DNA from: Datisca glomerata
Taxonomy: Eukaryota; Streptophyta; Magnoliopsida; Cucurbitales; Datiscaceae
Length of the DNA: 64,000 nt
Assembly (NCBI GenBank): GCA_003255025.1
Contig: QANY01005344.1
Span: 189,187 to 253,186 of the forward strand
Direction of reading: 5' to 3'
The notes under the pieces were generated by a model. The model did no database searches and was not told the origin of the DNA. It saw nothing but the letters and a program-made list of their open reading frames with translations. This document shows positions 42,538 through 54,405 of this stretch, piece by piece; position 1 is the first letter of the stretch; each line of letters begins with the position of its first letter. The translations under genes were made by a program, and so were the position numbers.

Positions 42538-44482
42538 TGTTGGAGGTTATTCCCTCAAAGCATGTGTATTGATATTTTGATATGAAATTTAAAAAGGATT
42601 ATATTTTTCTTATAATTGTTCTTTTAAATTATTGTTGAATAATGTATATAAATATCTAAAAATTAAATATTCATTAATGAGACTATGATATTGTATTAAT
42701 ACGAGAGAATTAAAATCACTGATAATGAATACAATTACCAGCAACATACTAAAGTATGAAATCTTTAATGAATGGTTGCTAGTACAGTTCACTAAGTATT
42801 ATGAATGCGTGAGATCTAGATAGATATATTAGTGAATGTACTTTGTATAATAAGAGTATATATGAAAAGACCAATGTGAATTAATATCTTTATTAACGTG
42901 TCGTTTATCATAAAGATTTAATACACATCAATTCGACAATCATATGTAGATCAGTCTAAATCCTGAGTAGTCATGAACTCCTATGTATGTCTACTAGACC
43001 TTTTGATTCACTCGTTAAGATTTGTTTGTTAATCAGGGTAGTGACTTTTGTTTTGAAGATTCAATGATGTGGATAGTTAGGGAGATGATCTTACGAGATT
43101 TAGAATCTAAGCTTTCCTAACGGATCGTATATTGGTTCTTTTAAGTGTTTTAATTCTGAAATTAAATGGTTATTGAGCTCAAATTTATAATAAGATTATA
43201 AATTAGCCATTCACTAGTAGATTAATGGTACTTAAGGATCAAGAGGTAATTAGAAGGGTGAAACGGTAATTTTGACCAGTTCTAATTTATGAACCAATAA
43301 TTGGAGGACAAAACTACATGAAATGATTATGTCAGTGGACTACATGAGAATACTCTATAAATACATTCTATAATCTCTAAGAGTGCAATTTTATATTCAT
43401 AGTGGAGTAATATATATATATATATATCAATTTTTTTAATTATTGATAAGTGAGATAGAATATCTAATTTGTTATTTTAGATAATTAAATTATTATTAGA
43501 TAATAATTTAAATCAACTAAATATTTTATTTGTGAAATTATAGATAAGTTAGTTGATACGGATAATCAAATATGTTAAGAGTTAACTGATATCTAGATAA
43601 TTATCTGATAAAATAAATATTTAATTTACAGTAATTGCCACTTGTCAATCACTGATAGAGTATTAAAAATTGACATGGACTACTGTGGTGCCATGTGGCA
43701 CTACAATAGTGAGTGTGCAACGTGCTGAGGCACTATGCTGAGTTACGACACACTGCAATGTCATGTGCCATTGCAATTGGTAATTTTACAATTAAATATT
43801 ATTTTAGTTTATCCCTACAAATCTGATACGTCATTATCTAGAATATATATAGATATTATTCTAATGACATTGGTGGTTAAAAAAAGAAGAGGAGAGATTT
43901 AGTTGATGAGATCATCATTTCGTCAATCAAGAGTTGAATTGAGAATACGATTGGTGTCAGAGAGATTTTCTTCTATGATTAAACATTAATTAAATCTCTA
44001 AAAGAGTAACCATCACGTTCTTTTAGAGAATTGTCTCACTAAAGTCATTTTCAGTAAATCTCTAGATCTCATGTATTGAGAACATCTAGAGATATAAAAA
44101 GTGTCTTGTAATATTCTACGTATCCACACACATCCTAATGCGTTGATGATTGATTTAGAAGGTCTTGGTGTAGATCTCAGAGTCTATTGATCGTTGGAAT
44201 GATTTCGTAGGAACGGAGGATTGATCAATTTTTGCAATGACACTTGATATAGATTACAAGATGTATATGATTCATAACCTTGTATGTTGTAGATTTAACT
44301 GATAAATATATAATGGATCCTCACTGATTGAAAAAGAGTTTTCAATAAAAGTTTTTATTTGGTTATCGTGGCGTTACGCAAGTTTTATTTTATTAAAATA
44401 TTTTATTTTTATTAAAAGATTAATTTTTTAAAAGATCACGCGCCTCTACATTTCCGCCGCGCATGCGCCGCGATAACCAGCA
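42538..44482 (+). mobile_element. Solo LTR (1,945 bp) nested in the gypsy 5' LTR
   Basis: Starts TGTTGGAGGTTATTCCC, ends GCGATAACCAGCA, and is flanked by perfect 5-bp duplications GAAAC (42,533-42,537 and 44,483-44,487). It contains a TATA box (CTATAAATACATT, about 43,356) and no coding region. The long length and TGTTGGAGTTAT-like start suggest an Angela/Tork-type copia LTR, but the family is a guess. A flanked single LTR normally results from recombination between the two LTRs of a full element. Confidence 0.85.
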
Positions 44483-44487
44483 GAAAC

Positions 44488-44610
44488 CACCCATAGTTTC
44501 TTAGTCTTTAGAGATTCTTCATTTGTGTTGTGCAGATTTCAGTCAACAAGGAACCTTACGTGAGAGAGAGATAACATGCCACCTCACTACAAAGATTTTC
44601 GGTAATAACA
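44488..44610 (+). repeat. Gypsy 5' LTR, second part
   Basis: Continues the LTR after the nested insertion (TTTGTGTTGTGCAG, CTTACGTG-GAGAGATA, GCCACCTCACTACAAAGA), matching 51,419-51,540. Confidence 0.88.
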
Positions 44611-44632
44611 GTTGGCGTCGTCTTTGGGGGTC
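44611..44632 (+). other. Gypsy primer-binding site region
   Basis: GTTGGCGTCGTCTTTGGGGG follows the 5' LTR directly. It resembles the TGGCGCCGT...GGGG primer-binding region of Tat/Athila-type gypsy elements. Confidence 0.6.
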
Positions 44633-44779
44633 GACAACAAAGTCTTCCTTCCCCTTCCAAACACTTGAAATAGCTCACTCCGTGAAGGCTCAATATCATG
44701 GACCAAGATATATAAGCTCTAGTTGTAGATAGAGGAGCAAGAAGGGAGTGGGGAAAACTGTCAGGGCCTCTGTCGAGAC

Positions 44780-45930
44780 CTTTTTAGGGTAGAACGAGTT
44801 CCTCTTTTCGGTGGAAATCCAACCTGCCGAACTTCCCCCAAAGTTTAAGTTGCCCCCGATCATCCATTACGACGGGACCAAGGACTCGTTTGCGCATAAA
44901 TTTTCAAGGTCTGAATGGACCTGCACCACATCCCGGAACCATTGATGTTCAAACTGTTCCACTTGCCACTCAACAAACCCACCCAAAAATGGGTAGGGTA
45001 GTTAAATTCGAACTCCATTCATTCGTTGAGCTCTCTCAGTTGTTCGTAGGGAAATTTTTTAGAGGAAGTGAGAGAAGGAGGCCAGCCTCCTACCTGATAA
45101 CAGTGAAGCAGCGACCGAGGGGTCATTGAAAGACTACATGAACCGTTTCAACCTGGAATCCCTGCAGGTTGATCATGCCAGTGAGGACATGATGGTGGCC
45201 ACACTAAGGTGTGGGATCACTCATTCCAAGATGAGGTGGTCAATGGGAAACACGACTATACATCTCTAAATGAGCTCAAAACTAGGATCCAAAACTATGT
45301 AAGCGCTAAAGAAGTGATTCGAGCCGAGAAAGAACTGGAGAGGCTAAGCGTAAAAAACTCATAGAAGAGGAAGGAATTGCGGGAGGATAAACGAACTCGT
45401 CCTTCCAGACCTTCTAACCTTGCACCTACCTCATCAGAGATCCGCTCTTGCTAACCGACGCAACAAGAAGAATCCCTTGGCCAGTTAGTTCGTCACCTAC
45501 ACCCCCCTCACGGCCAGGCATGAGGCAAATTTCAACATCATCCAGGACAAGAGCCTGTTGAAGCAGCCCCGAGTGATAAGAATGCCCAGGGAGAAGAAAG
45601 ATACCATTAAGTACTGCTAGTACGATAAGGATTCTGGGCACAACATGGAAGGATGTTTTGACCTCCGTGAGCAGATTGAGGCCCTGATCCAGAAGGGGTA
45701 CCTCAAGGAATTTGTGGCCCGTCATAGGAACTGTGGGGACCATAGCCCCCAAGGCAAAGATATAAGGGTGGAGAGGCAACCCGAGTGTAGAGTTGATCGA
45801 CCCCGCAGCCCAATGCGAGGAATCAAGATGATTTTTGGGGTTCCAGGCGCTTCAGACTCCAACCAAAAGAGGAAGGCATCCGCTCGAGAGGTGGGACACC
45901 AAGTGATTTCCAGTGTCCTCCCATGATAAC
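44780..45930 (+). pseudogene. Gypsy gag, frameshifted
   Basis: Plus-strand gag in pieces: LPPKFKLPPIIHYDGTKDSF (about 44,829-44,890), the retrotransposon gag core SFVELSQLFVGKFFRGSERR and PASYLITVKQR (45,011-45,117), then in another frame SLKDYMNRFNLESLQVDHAS. The C-terminal part has KYC...GHNMEGCFDLREQIE and ALIQKGYLKEFVARHR (45,610-45,730), and a segment before protease (MRGIKMIFGVPGASDSNQKR). This layout is typical of Tat-lineage gag. At least two frameshifts and stops disable it. Confidence 0.82.
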
Positions 45931-45939
45931 CTCAAGCCA

Positions 45940-46440
45940 AGACGGTAGAGGCAATCACGTTCACCGAGAAGGAGGCTTACCAGGTTCATCAATCGCATGT
46001 TGATGCGCTAGTCATTTCCTTGGTGATCACAAACATTAAAGTCTGGCGAACCCTGGTAGACGACGGGAGCTCAGTTGACGTCCTGAACTACTCGGCCTTC
46101 CTATATATGGGATTGGACCACAAATAGCTGCGTCCATGTTTGGCCCCCTTGGTAGGCTCCGACGGACATGAGATCATCCATGAAGGAGTGATGGAGCTCC
46201 CTATGACCCTTGGTACAGCCCCACAACTCGCCACTAAGCTAGTGGAGTTCACAGCGGTAAGATGGAGCGAGGTGTACAACTCTATCCTCGGTAGGCCCCC
46301 CCCATTCATAATTTTAAGCCAGTTCCCTCCATGTACCAGGAGGTAATGAAGTCCCCCACCCCTAGAAGCTTAGGATCAGGGAAAGGGGACCCGAAGATAG
46401 TTGAAGGAATGCTACGCCAACGCCCTCAAGAAGAATGAGT
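45940..46440 (+). pseudogene. Gypsy aspartic protease region
   Basis: ITFTEKEAYQVHQSHVDALV is followed by the active-site loop LVDDGSSVDVLNYSAF (usual DTGSS altered to DDGSS), a stop, then LVGSDGHEIIHEGVMELPMT and YNSILGRPPP. The frame then passes ECYANALKKNE and stops near 46,437. What normally follows, the RT domain, is absent; a tandem array begins about 110 bp later. Confidence 0.8.
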
Positions 46441-46554
46441 AGACAATGGTATGTGAACTAGTCCAAGCAGGAACTCCACCCCCTAGGAAAAAAGGGGAAG
46501 AATTGTAATTATGTGAGGTTTGATCAATGAAGAGCCCATTTCACCATGAAGGAT

Positions 46555-47200
46555 TGAAGGAAAAAGTTATGACTGGCGCGGTGCTCTAACCCGCCAGTCG
46601 GGATCAAAAAGTGATGTCTCCCTAGCACACCAGCTCGTCAGACGGAAAATGAGCTCTGGTCGGAGCAGAAATACATGACTAGACTCCATAAAATAAAAAG
46701 TTATGACTGGTAAGATTTTCTAGCCTACCAGTCAGGATTAAACAAAAAAGGATGGATGATAAGGCGCATTAGCTAGCCAGTCAGGATAGAAAAGTGAGGT
46801 CTGCAAGGCACACCAGCCTGTCAGACAAGAAATAAGCTTTGGTGGGAGCAGAAATGCCTGACTAGACTCCATAAAATAATAAGTCATGACTGACAAAATG
46901 TTCTAGGCTGTCAATCGAGATTAAACAAAAAATTATGAATGGCAAGGCACTTTAGCTAACCAGTCGGGATCTAACGGTGATGTCTAGCGAGCACACCAGC
47001 TCGTCAGACGAGAAATGAGCTCTGGTCGGAGCAGAAATGCCTAACTAGACTCCGTAAAATAAAAAGTGATGATTGGCAAGGCATTTTATCCGGCCAGTCG
47101 GGATTAAAAATTGATGCCTGACGCGGTGCTCTAGCCTGCAGTCAGGATAAAAAAGTTATGTCTGCCGAGCACACAAACTTGTCAGACATGAAGGAACTCT
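46555..47200. repeat. 183-bp tandem array with internal hairpins
   Basis: The marker GAGCAGAAAT recurs at 46,663, 46,846 and 47,029, giving a 183-bp period over three and a half copies. Each unit holds two inverted-repeat motifs: GACTGGC...GCCAGTC-type and GTCTG...CAGAC-type (TCGTCAGAC). Copies differ by many substitutions. Such minisatellites between the coding part and the 3' region are characteristic of several Tat-lineage elements. Confidence 0.88.
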
Positions 47201-47746
47201 AGAAAAAGGCAGGAATATCCAACAAAGCTCCAGAAGGAATGAGGAAAATCCCTAATCTGAGAAGAGAATGGCTAGCCAAACGCTTAGAAGAAAATGAGGC
47301 TCCCTACCGAGCAGGAAAACTAGGATAAAATGCGAACTTCCTAACCAAGAATTAGAGGAAGGGAAACACGCTCATTCCTTCACCCGACAAAAGGAAAAAA
47401 AATACATCAATCAAGACAAAGGCACCCAAGCGAACACCGGGAAGAGTTTGGAACATGTCTACTTCGACATGACCCACCACGAGGAAAAATCATAAGTTAC
47501 ACAAGGTAAAGGTCAGTTTAAAGGTCTGAGATTCCCCGCCACCCAGGATGGATAAGTATTAATAAGCGGACCCGAAGTCAGATCAAAGACAGTATGATGA
47601 CAAGATCAAACAAATCAAAGTTCATAAAAAATGAGTTAAAATAGGAGACCAAGTTTGACAAAAGTACTTAGCAAAAATGTATATATACAATGAAATAAAG
47701 GGAAAATTACAAGCCACAAGCAACATAACAGGTTAAACAATGAGGC

Positions 47747-50520
47747 CTATGGAAGCTTCAACAGCAGGAGTGGAGGAGTCTCAACTGGGATGGCAGTTGT
47801 AATGAAGTCAGGTGGTGCCATAGGGCCCCCCTCCTCAGGGTGACCCGAAGGTAAATGAGGAAATACCTCTGCATCCAGCTCGATGAGGTTGAAGGAGCTC
47901 TTTAGTTTAGGAAGCCCGAGAGAGACAGGCGGGGACCTGGGGACATCTAAACGGACAAGGGGAGAGCGTGACATCTCAAAAACTTTCTGAGCTTCCCGAG
48001 CGTCAAGGACCATCATCCACTCGTAAGCTAACTGCACATGTGTGTGTGGAGGATCCAGAGGACAACTAAGGACACACAAGTCCTAATCAACGTGGACAAT
48101 CTCGTCAAGATAACTCTCACAACCCAAGGTGAACTCCATAAGGATGGTCGTCTGATACTCTAGGGATGCTTTGAAATCTTCCATCCTTTAGCATGACCTT
48201 CTATCTACTGGCCGCGACTCCCCTTTGATTGTGTTTCCACCAAATCAAGCTTTTATTGAGCATCTCTCTCCCTGTTCTCTGCTTGGGTTTGAGAATAGAT
48301 CTCCTGAGAAAGCTTACCCTCCAAAAGTCGAATCTTGTCATTCAGGATGCTCACCTGCTGCTGAAGATTGAAGACATCTTTCTCCCGAACGGACAACTGA
48401 GCCTTCATTTCCCTATGAGCATCACCAGCCCGGCTGGCCTCGGCTTTAGTACAACTTAACTCCCGCTTAAGTCAGGTGAGTTCCCTATACCTTAACCTCC
48501 AAACTTTCGATTGGACCTTATCATAGGCATTGTGGAGAGAGTCAAAGTCCCTAGTCCTCTCGTCAAGAGTAGCCTCCGTCCAATAGGAAACTCGAATAGC
48601 CTCTAACACGTGGTCTTTGCAACGATCGAAATGCGCCAACATCACCGTAATAAAGGTCAGGATCTAGGAAAGAAAGTAGAAGATAAGTTAGGAATTAGAT
48701 GGGGGCAAAGGTAAGGTATTAAGTCAGAACTGGAACTTACGTCAATGGTGTGATCCATGAAACTGGTTGGGAACCCCGCCCCGAGCCCCTCGAGGAGGGC
48801 AATTCCCTTCTCGGGATCGATGTGCCTAGACACCCAATCTAGCACCTTGGATACTTCATTCTGAGCTCAGGCCCGAGCCTCGGGTTGTTCAGCCACTTTT
48901 GGAGGCATTGGACCTTTACACTTCCGGCTAGCATGAGACCTCTGCCACCTAGAGCCTGACACACTGTTGTCTCAGACTGGAGGGGAGGACATGACAATCG
49001 ACTGAGGCGGGGTAGAAGGCCGAGAGATCAAGAGGAACTTTGGGGAGTCCCCTGGATGCTGTCAAGATCCAGCAGGCCTTGACCATAATGAGGAAGGATG
49101 AGAGGAATTGGTGATGGTGCCCCGGGAGCCAGAGATTGAAGAATGGAATGACGAGGTACAGATGGAGACGTTTTCCCTTTCAACCACTCCAATGCCTTAG
49201 TGCAAAGCTCTTCCATCTTCTGTATTTTACAGGTGTCGAGTTCTTTCCTTTACTTCTTAGAAAAAGAGTTGTCCCTAGCCATTGCTATGAAGAAGGAATC
49301 ACAATTACAAGAGGTACGATGAAAAAGGTAGCAATAAAAGTGGGAAAATAATTGAGGGATATACTCATATGAATAGGAGAATCCTCTAAGCAGTTCTCGA
49401 TAGAAAGGTCGACTGTAACGTCCTCTGGAGGGTTCATATACAAGTCTTCCTAAAATAGAAGCTCGGGCCTAAGAAGGGCGTCGTAAGCATGGGCCTCAAT
49501 AGAGAGTTCGGCTAGACAAGAAATTTAGGACATCAGGTAGGTGGCAAATCCCTCTGACCTTCTCTTGGTAGCTACAAGGAGAATAAAGAAAGATTAAGCA
49601 ACCAAGGTGAACGAAAAACGAGTATGTTCCGTTATGAATGTGCAAATTCACCTGCGACCCCAAAGACCCTAAGGATCGGGGGCGCAGACTCCAAATCCCC
49701 ATGATGGCCATCCTAGAGCTCAGAAATCACGAACCAGTTGTCTTTCTAGTCTTTATACTAGGAGAGAATCCTGCTCACGATTCCCTTCGCTTCTCCAATA
49801 TGGCTATTAAGAAGTCACATCCACTGCCTTGTTTTTGGGAGGGAATTTCAAATGGATCATAAAACCAAGCTCGTCCAGAGTCAAGTCCTCGCCAAGGTGC
49901 AACCTCTAGAGCATAACCAATCACAGTCCTCCACGAGCTTGGGTAAGAGTTAGGCTAGGGCAATACCCGTCGAGGAGAACCACTCCCTCAGGAAATGATG
50001 TAGAGGGAGCCTCAGCCCATACTCCAATGAGGCCAGATACAATACAGTCCCCCCATGTCTTAGAGTATTGACATTCTCGCCCTCTTCCGACAGTCGTAGT
50101 TGAACGTAATTAGGGATATGGTAAGCCCTCTGGATCCTACCTAAGTCATATTCAGACAACGAGGATGGAATATCATTGACCCCCCATCGGTCAGCCATTT
50201 TAGTCAACACGACAGCAAGGTCCATACAATCTACGCACCCTGGCGGAACCCCCAAGCGTGATAAAAATCGAGGAGGCAAATAAGATAAAATAAAATACCC
50301 AGATAAGGAGAAAATGAGTTATCACGGTGAACCAATGACGATGAATGAATGGCGACGCGGGGAACGAATGACCTATGAGGTGTCCCCCAAGGTAACAAGA
50401 AGGAATGTGTGAGGCTGAGTTAGCAGGAGACGCGGCCACACCTTGAAGGAAAATGAGATAGCGGCGAGGATGGTGAATGAAGAAAGAGAGGCCACCGATT
50501 ATGGACGACAACTCATGTGA
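47747..50520 (-). pseudogene. Antisense ORF of the gypsy element (Transposase_28-like)
   Basis: Minus-strand coding remnants run opposite to gag. At 50,279-49,950: LSEYDLGRIQRAYHIPNYVQ and GGTVLYLASLEYGLRLPLHH, followed by FLREWFSSTGIALAQL-like sequence. This matches the GLRFPLHPF pattern of the plant 'putative gypsy type transposon' family (PF04195). Further pieces continue to 49,500. At 49,216-48,657 there is a Pro/Ser-rich segment and LDWVSRHIDPEKGIALLEGL. At 48,480-48,200 a heptad-like region (LKRELSCTKAEASRAGDAHR, LNDKIRLLEGKL) suggests a coiled coil. The last piece is 48,079-47,747. Frames are broken several times. Function of this protein family is unknown. Confidence 0.65.
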
Positions 50521-50822
50521 CCAATCAGGATCATTGCAGAATGGGGTGAGCTTAGATGTTTACGGCTGAACACGAATTCAAAGGAATGACTGGAGACATT
50601 GAAGGATCAAGGGTTGTGTTATTCTCCCTTCCCTTCACGCGTCCATACGTAAATGTCATTAACTCCCCCAGACTGAAACTGACAATAAGAATTCAAGAGA
50701 AATAAGGTCGTGCGTGTGCCCACAATAAGATGATCATCACGAGGTGATCCTGAAGAACCTCAAATAGAGAAATCTTCAGACCTGAGTGGATGGAACCCAG
50801 TAAATCTTCGACTGAGGGAAAT

Positions 50823-51540
50823 TGTTATAGGTATTCTTAGACTACCAATGACACGACACCATGGCATGCCACGACAGATATTTCTGCTTAAACTCCAAGA
50901 AGAGGAATCTAAGACCTAAACTCCCAAAAGGGAAGAAATCGACCTGACCAAGTCTGCCTCCAAAGGAGTTCGAGGAACATTAGCCAACTATGAGGCTTTG
51001 AGGGGAAGGTCTGATGCAGGAGCTCGGCTAGCCATATGCCAGGCGTCATCATTACTCGTTGAAAGTAGCGCTCCATATGGCTTTTTACCATTTACAACAT
51101 GCACCGGTCTACTTCAAATCATCATGATGAAGTATCAAGTCAGCCACCAAATGATCGCATCCACCATGCCCGGAAGGACTAAAGGTGAATCGACATTTAA
51201 TGTACATTAGCTCAAGGGACAGATGCATTTAATGTCGCCCCAGCTCATCATTTCAACAAAGGCCATCACCTCATTCAAAACTTATTCGACATGCATCCCT
51301 CTCCCAAGGCCATGTATAAATACTCCTACAGGCAGTGTAGGGTACGCAACTTTCTCCTAAGGAAAACTCTACCAAATTGTCTCAAAGGTATTAACTTAGG
51401 CATCATAGGCTATTCGACGAGGAAACCACCCCTAGTTCTCTTTGTCTTTAAAGTTCTTCCTTTGTGTTGTGCAGGATGAACCTTACGTGGGGGAGAGATA
51501 GCACGCCACCTCACTGCAAAGATTTTTTTTGGTAACAATA
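50823..51540 (+). repeat. Gypsy 3' LTR
   Basis: Uninterrupted copy of the LTR, beginning TGTTATAGGTATTC after a purine-rich GAGGGAAAT. TATA box GTATAAATAC at about 51,315. It serves as the reference showing where the 5' LTR was split. Confidence 0.88.
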
Positions 51541-52150
51541 GGAATTATTGTGACTGATTCATAGGTTCAACATGGATACTTAATAGTCAACCAAGTCGAT
51601 CATGTTTTAGTAAAGAAAATTATTAATTGAAATTGATTTAATTAGTTTTAATTAAGATATAATTTCCAGTCAATCCCTACGGTTGAATTTCACTATAAAT
51701 GGGAGGTTTCTCTCAGTTAAGATCTAAGACTTTTGACACCATCATTTGAGGTGAGAGAAAATCCTAGAGAGACACTCCAACTCTCTAGCTGAAAATTTTA
51801 GAAAAGAAAATAAAGATATTTCCTTGAGTTCTCACACACTCATTGATGATTGCTGGTCTAAGAAATAATGAGGAATATTGAAATGTATCGACACATATCT
51901 CACACGACGGTAAGCAATGGACAAGACGACGACGAACACGAATGCAATCAAAGGTGGTTGACGGCTCCTCGGGTTTTTAGCACATAGATCGAGCATCTGT
52001 TCATGCTAAGGATCAAATCTTGACGTGAAAAAAGTTTTGATTTTTCATATTTACGCGTCAAAATTATAATCTCTAATTTTATTCCAAGTATAGATTAGAG
52101 TGTTTAACAAATAAATTTAAGATCGAAACATTTTTTATTATATGATATCC
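51541..52150 (+). repeat. Right part of the older LTR split by the gypsy element
   Basis: Contains a TATA box (CACTATAAATGGGAGG, about 51,691) followed by CTCTAGCTGAAAATTTTAG and a long leader-like segment, then TTTATTCCAAGTATAGATTA and GATCGAAACATTTTTTATTA. This looks like the R/U5 part of a copia-type LTR. The second LTR of this element is not recognisable, so limits are approximate. Confidence 0.4.
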
Positions 52151-52451
52151 CTCTTTCGGGAACCAAACCTATAAAGCGGGGTTCTTAATTAGTACGCATG
52201 AACTTAAATCAAATCGAGGGGACGAAACCAAGCTAGAAAGTCATGACGATCTTATTTGAAGGAAACAACAATCGTCAAATTGGCAGAGTGCTTTTACATA
52301 TGGATGTAGCCAAGGTATAACACAAAGTAATTGTCACCAATAACCACATGTTATGATAAAACCCAAGCATTATTAGGTTAGCCAATTACATTTAGTACGT
52401 CAGCAACTTCTCAAATAGCTTTGAAGATTATCTGACCATAATCGCGTCGAG

Positions 52452-53029
52452 AACACAATTCAATCATTCCTTTAACTTAAACCCTTTGAGAGGAACCTCT
52501 CCAAGTGGACTTTAAGCAAGAATTGAACCATGGCTAATTGAACACAAAGCTAATAATAAAAAAGAAGAGAGAACACAAAGAATTTATATTGGTTCGGCAA
52601 AGAGTGCCTACATCCAGTGTTAAGCTTGTAACCAAAAGCTCCAAATCCTTCACTATCAAGAATCCTGTACAGATTACAAAGATAGAACAATTTTTCAGCA
52701 ACTAAAACACATACACACTTCTCTTCATCGTTTACAAATGATGAAGACGAAGACTCCCTATCTTCAGACACGTTATAAAGCTTGTTATTCCATGAAGAAC
52801 TCTTCAAGATTACTAATCAAAACTAATAGAATCACTCTAAACGTAAATGAACAAACTCTTCATGATGTTATAAGGGTGGTTAAGCATGTTGAATCACCAA
52901 TGTAGAAGTGGCTAATTCGTTTTAGTCATTTTAAGTGTATTTAACTAAACAACACCATTCCACTTAAACCATTAAACTGGCTTCTATCCTTCTTCTTCCT
53001 TATCGAGCTACAGGGAACAACACCTTACA
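52452..53029 (-). repeat. 3' LTR of the 52-60 kb copia element
   Basis: Matches the right LTR from AACACAA onward (GAACACAAAGCTAATAATAA, GCAAAGAGTGCCTA, ATTAAACTG-CTTCTATCC). The first 20-26 bp corresponding to TGTTGGGATAAACAGTCCC are not recognisable (52,426-52,451). The polypurine tract AAGGTGGAGAT (minus) follows at 53,031-53,041. Confidence 0.88.
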
Positions 53030-53358
53030 AATCTCCACCTTGATCCATGTAACTCGAGATAAATGACAGAGTGAAAAACTTGGTACCCAATTGGTACAGC
53101 CCAGAATGTTTCTTCTTCATCATGTATCTAACCTAAGAAGTTTCAGGCAATGACTGGACTTCTTAGCACTTACCACATTTGTTCCAAAGTCTTAAGGATT
53201 TTCTTCTGTGCAAACCTTTTCCAAAGCTATTTCACCTATGGCCAAGATGTCCCTTACAAAGCGATATGTCACTTCTACATGCTTGGTTCTCTAATGAAAT
53301 ACTGGATTTTTGCACAAATGTATTGAAGATTAACTGTCTGAAAAAATTGGTGTAGTAT

Positions 53359-54374
53359 TGTAGATACCGTATTTTATCCGGTCTAATACATTAAATATAC
53401 ATACTTTATATTTTGGCTCATATAATAATCCAAGACTATATGTATAATTTGAAAACTAACCAATAGTAAAATAAGAAAAGTGGTCCAAGGACTAAAAAGT
53501 AAAAATTGAAAAAAAAGACTAAAAATAAAAAAGACAAACCCTAATTTTACCTATAAATAGGGATGAGGTCTTCACTTGAGGGGGGGTATCTTTGGAGTGG
53601 AAAAAAGAAGCCATTTTTTTAGAGTGAGAAAGAGAGGGGTTGGAGTGAGAAAGAGAGGTGATTTTAGAGAGAGGAAGATGTTCTACACTTCTATTATTTT
53701 CATCTTCTTCCATTCTTTTTCTCAAGGTAGCTTAAATGTTTTGTACATTTGCTCATAATATATTTTGTTCATCTCTCTTCTTCATATTCATGTAGTTGAT
53801 ATCTTTTATATTTTTTTCATACATAAGTGGATTGTTCATTCTTTATCATTTCTCCTCCTTTAAATCTTAACTTTTTAATTTCATGCACTGGTGATTTCTT
53901 TACAAGTTGGATAATGAGATGTCTTTGTTATCAACTCAATTAATGAGGATGATGATAAAGCTTTTGAGGGGTGGGAAAATTAACCCAATGTGAATCAGCC
54001 CTTTAATAAGTTGAAAGTGTACATTTGATGCAAAGATCCTCTAGGATAATTTCTCACACATAACAATGCATAAAATAGAGAGTAAAACTTTTATACAAGA
54101 TTATGCAAATATCTAAGTTTTGAAATTTTCAATTTTCCTACAAGTCTTTTCTTTTTAAAATATTATGTTCATCATTTTGTGACATTTGTTTGAACTAATT
54201 ATCATCCATGATCATCCCCTTTGCTATTTGATTAGCAACGACTAATGAGGGAAGAAAGGAAAATGGTAATTAGTAGACTAAGTAGTCAAAAATAAAAAAA
54301 AATGGACATATTTATGTTAAAAAAAAATCTATTGTTTGTTTTCATCATTTTTCTTTCAATTTTTTTATTTAATA

Positions 54375-54405
<31 letters not shown>

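Larger units (their letters stand above)
41932..51540 (+). mobile_element. Ty3/gypsy Tat-like element lacking pol, with antisense ORF
   Basis: LTRs at 41,932-44,610 (interrupted by a nested solo LTR) and 50,823-51,540 share TGTTAT-GGTATTC starts, CATTTAATG blocks, a TATAAATAC box and the GCACGCCACCTCACT-like end. A TTGGCGTCGTC primer-binding-type sequence follows the 5' LTR. The interior has gag and aspartic protease in sense, a tandem array, and a minus-strand Transposase_28-like coding region. I find no RT, RNase H or integrase motifs, so it depended on other elements for mobility. Non-autonomous gag-protease elements and extra antisense ORFs are both known in Tat-lineage plant retrotransposons. 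Confidence 0.82.
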
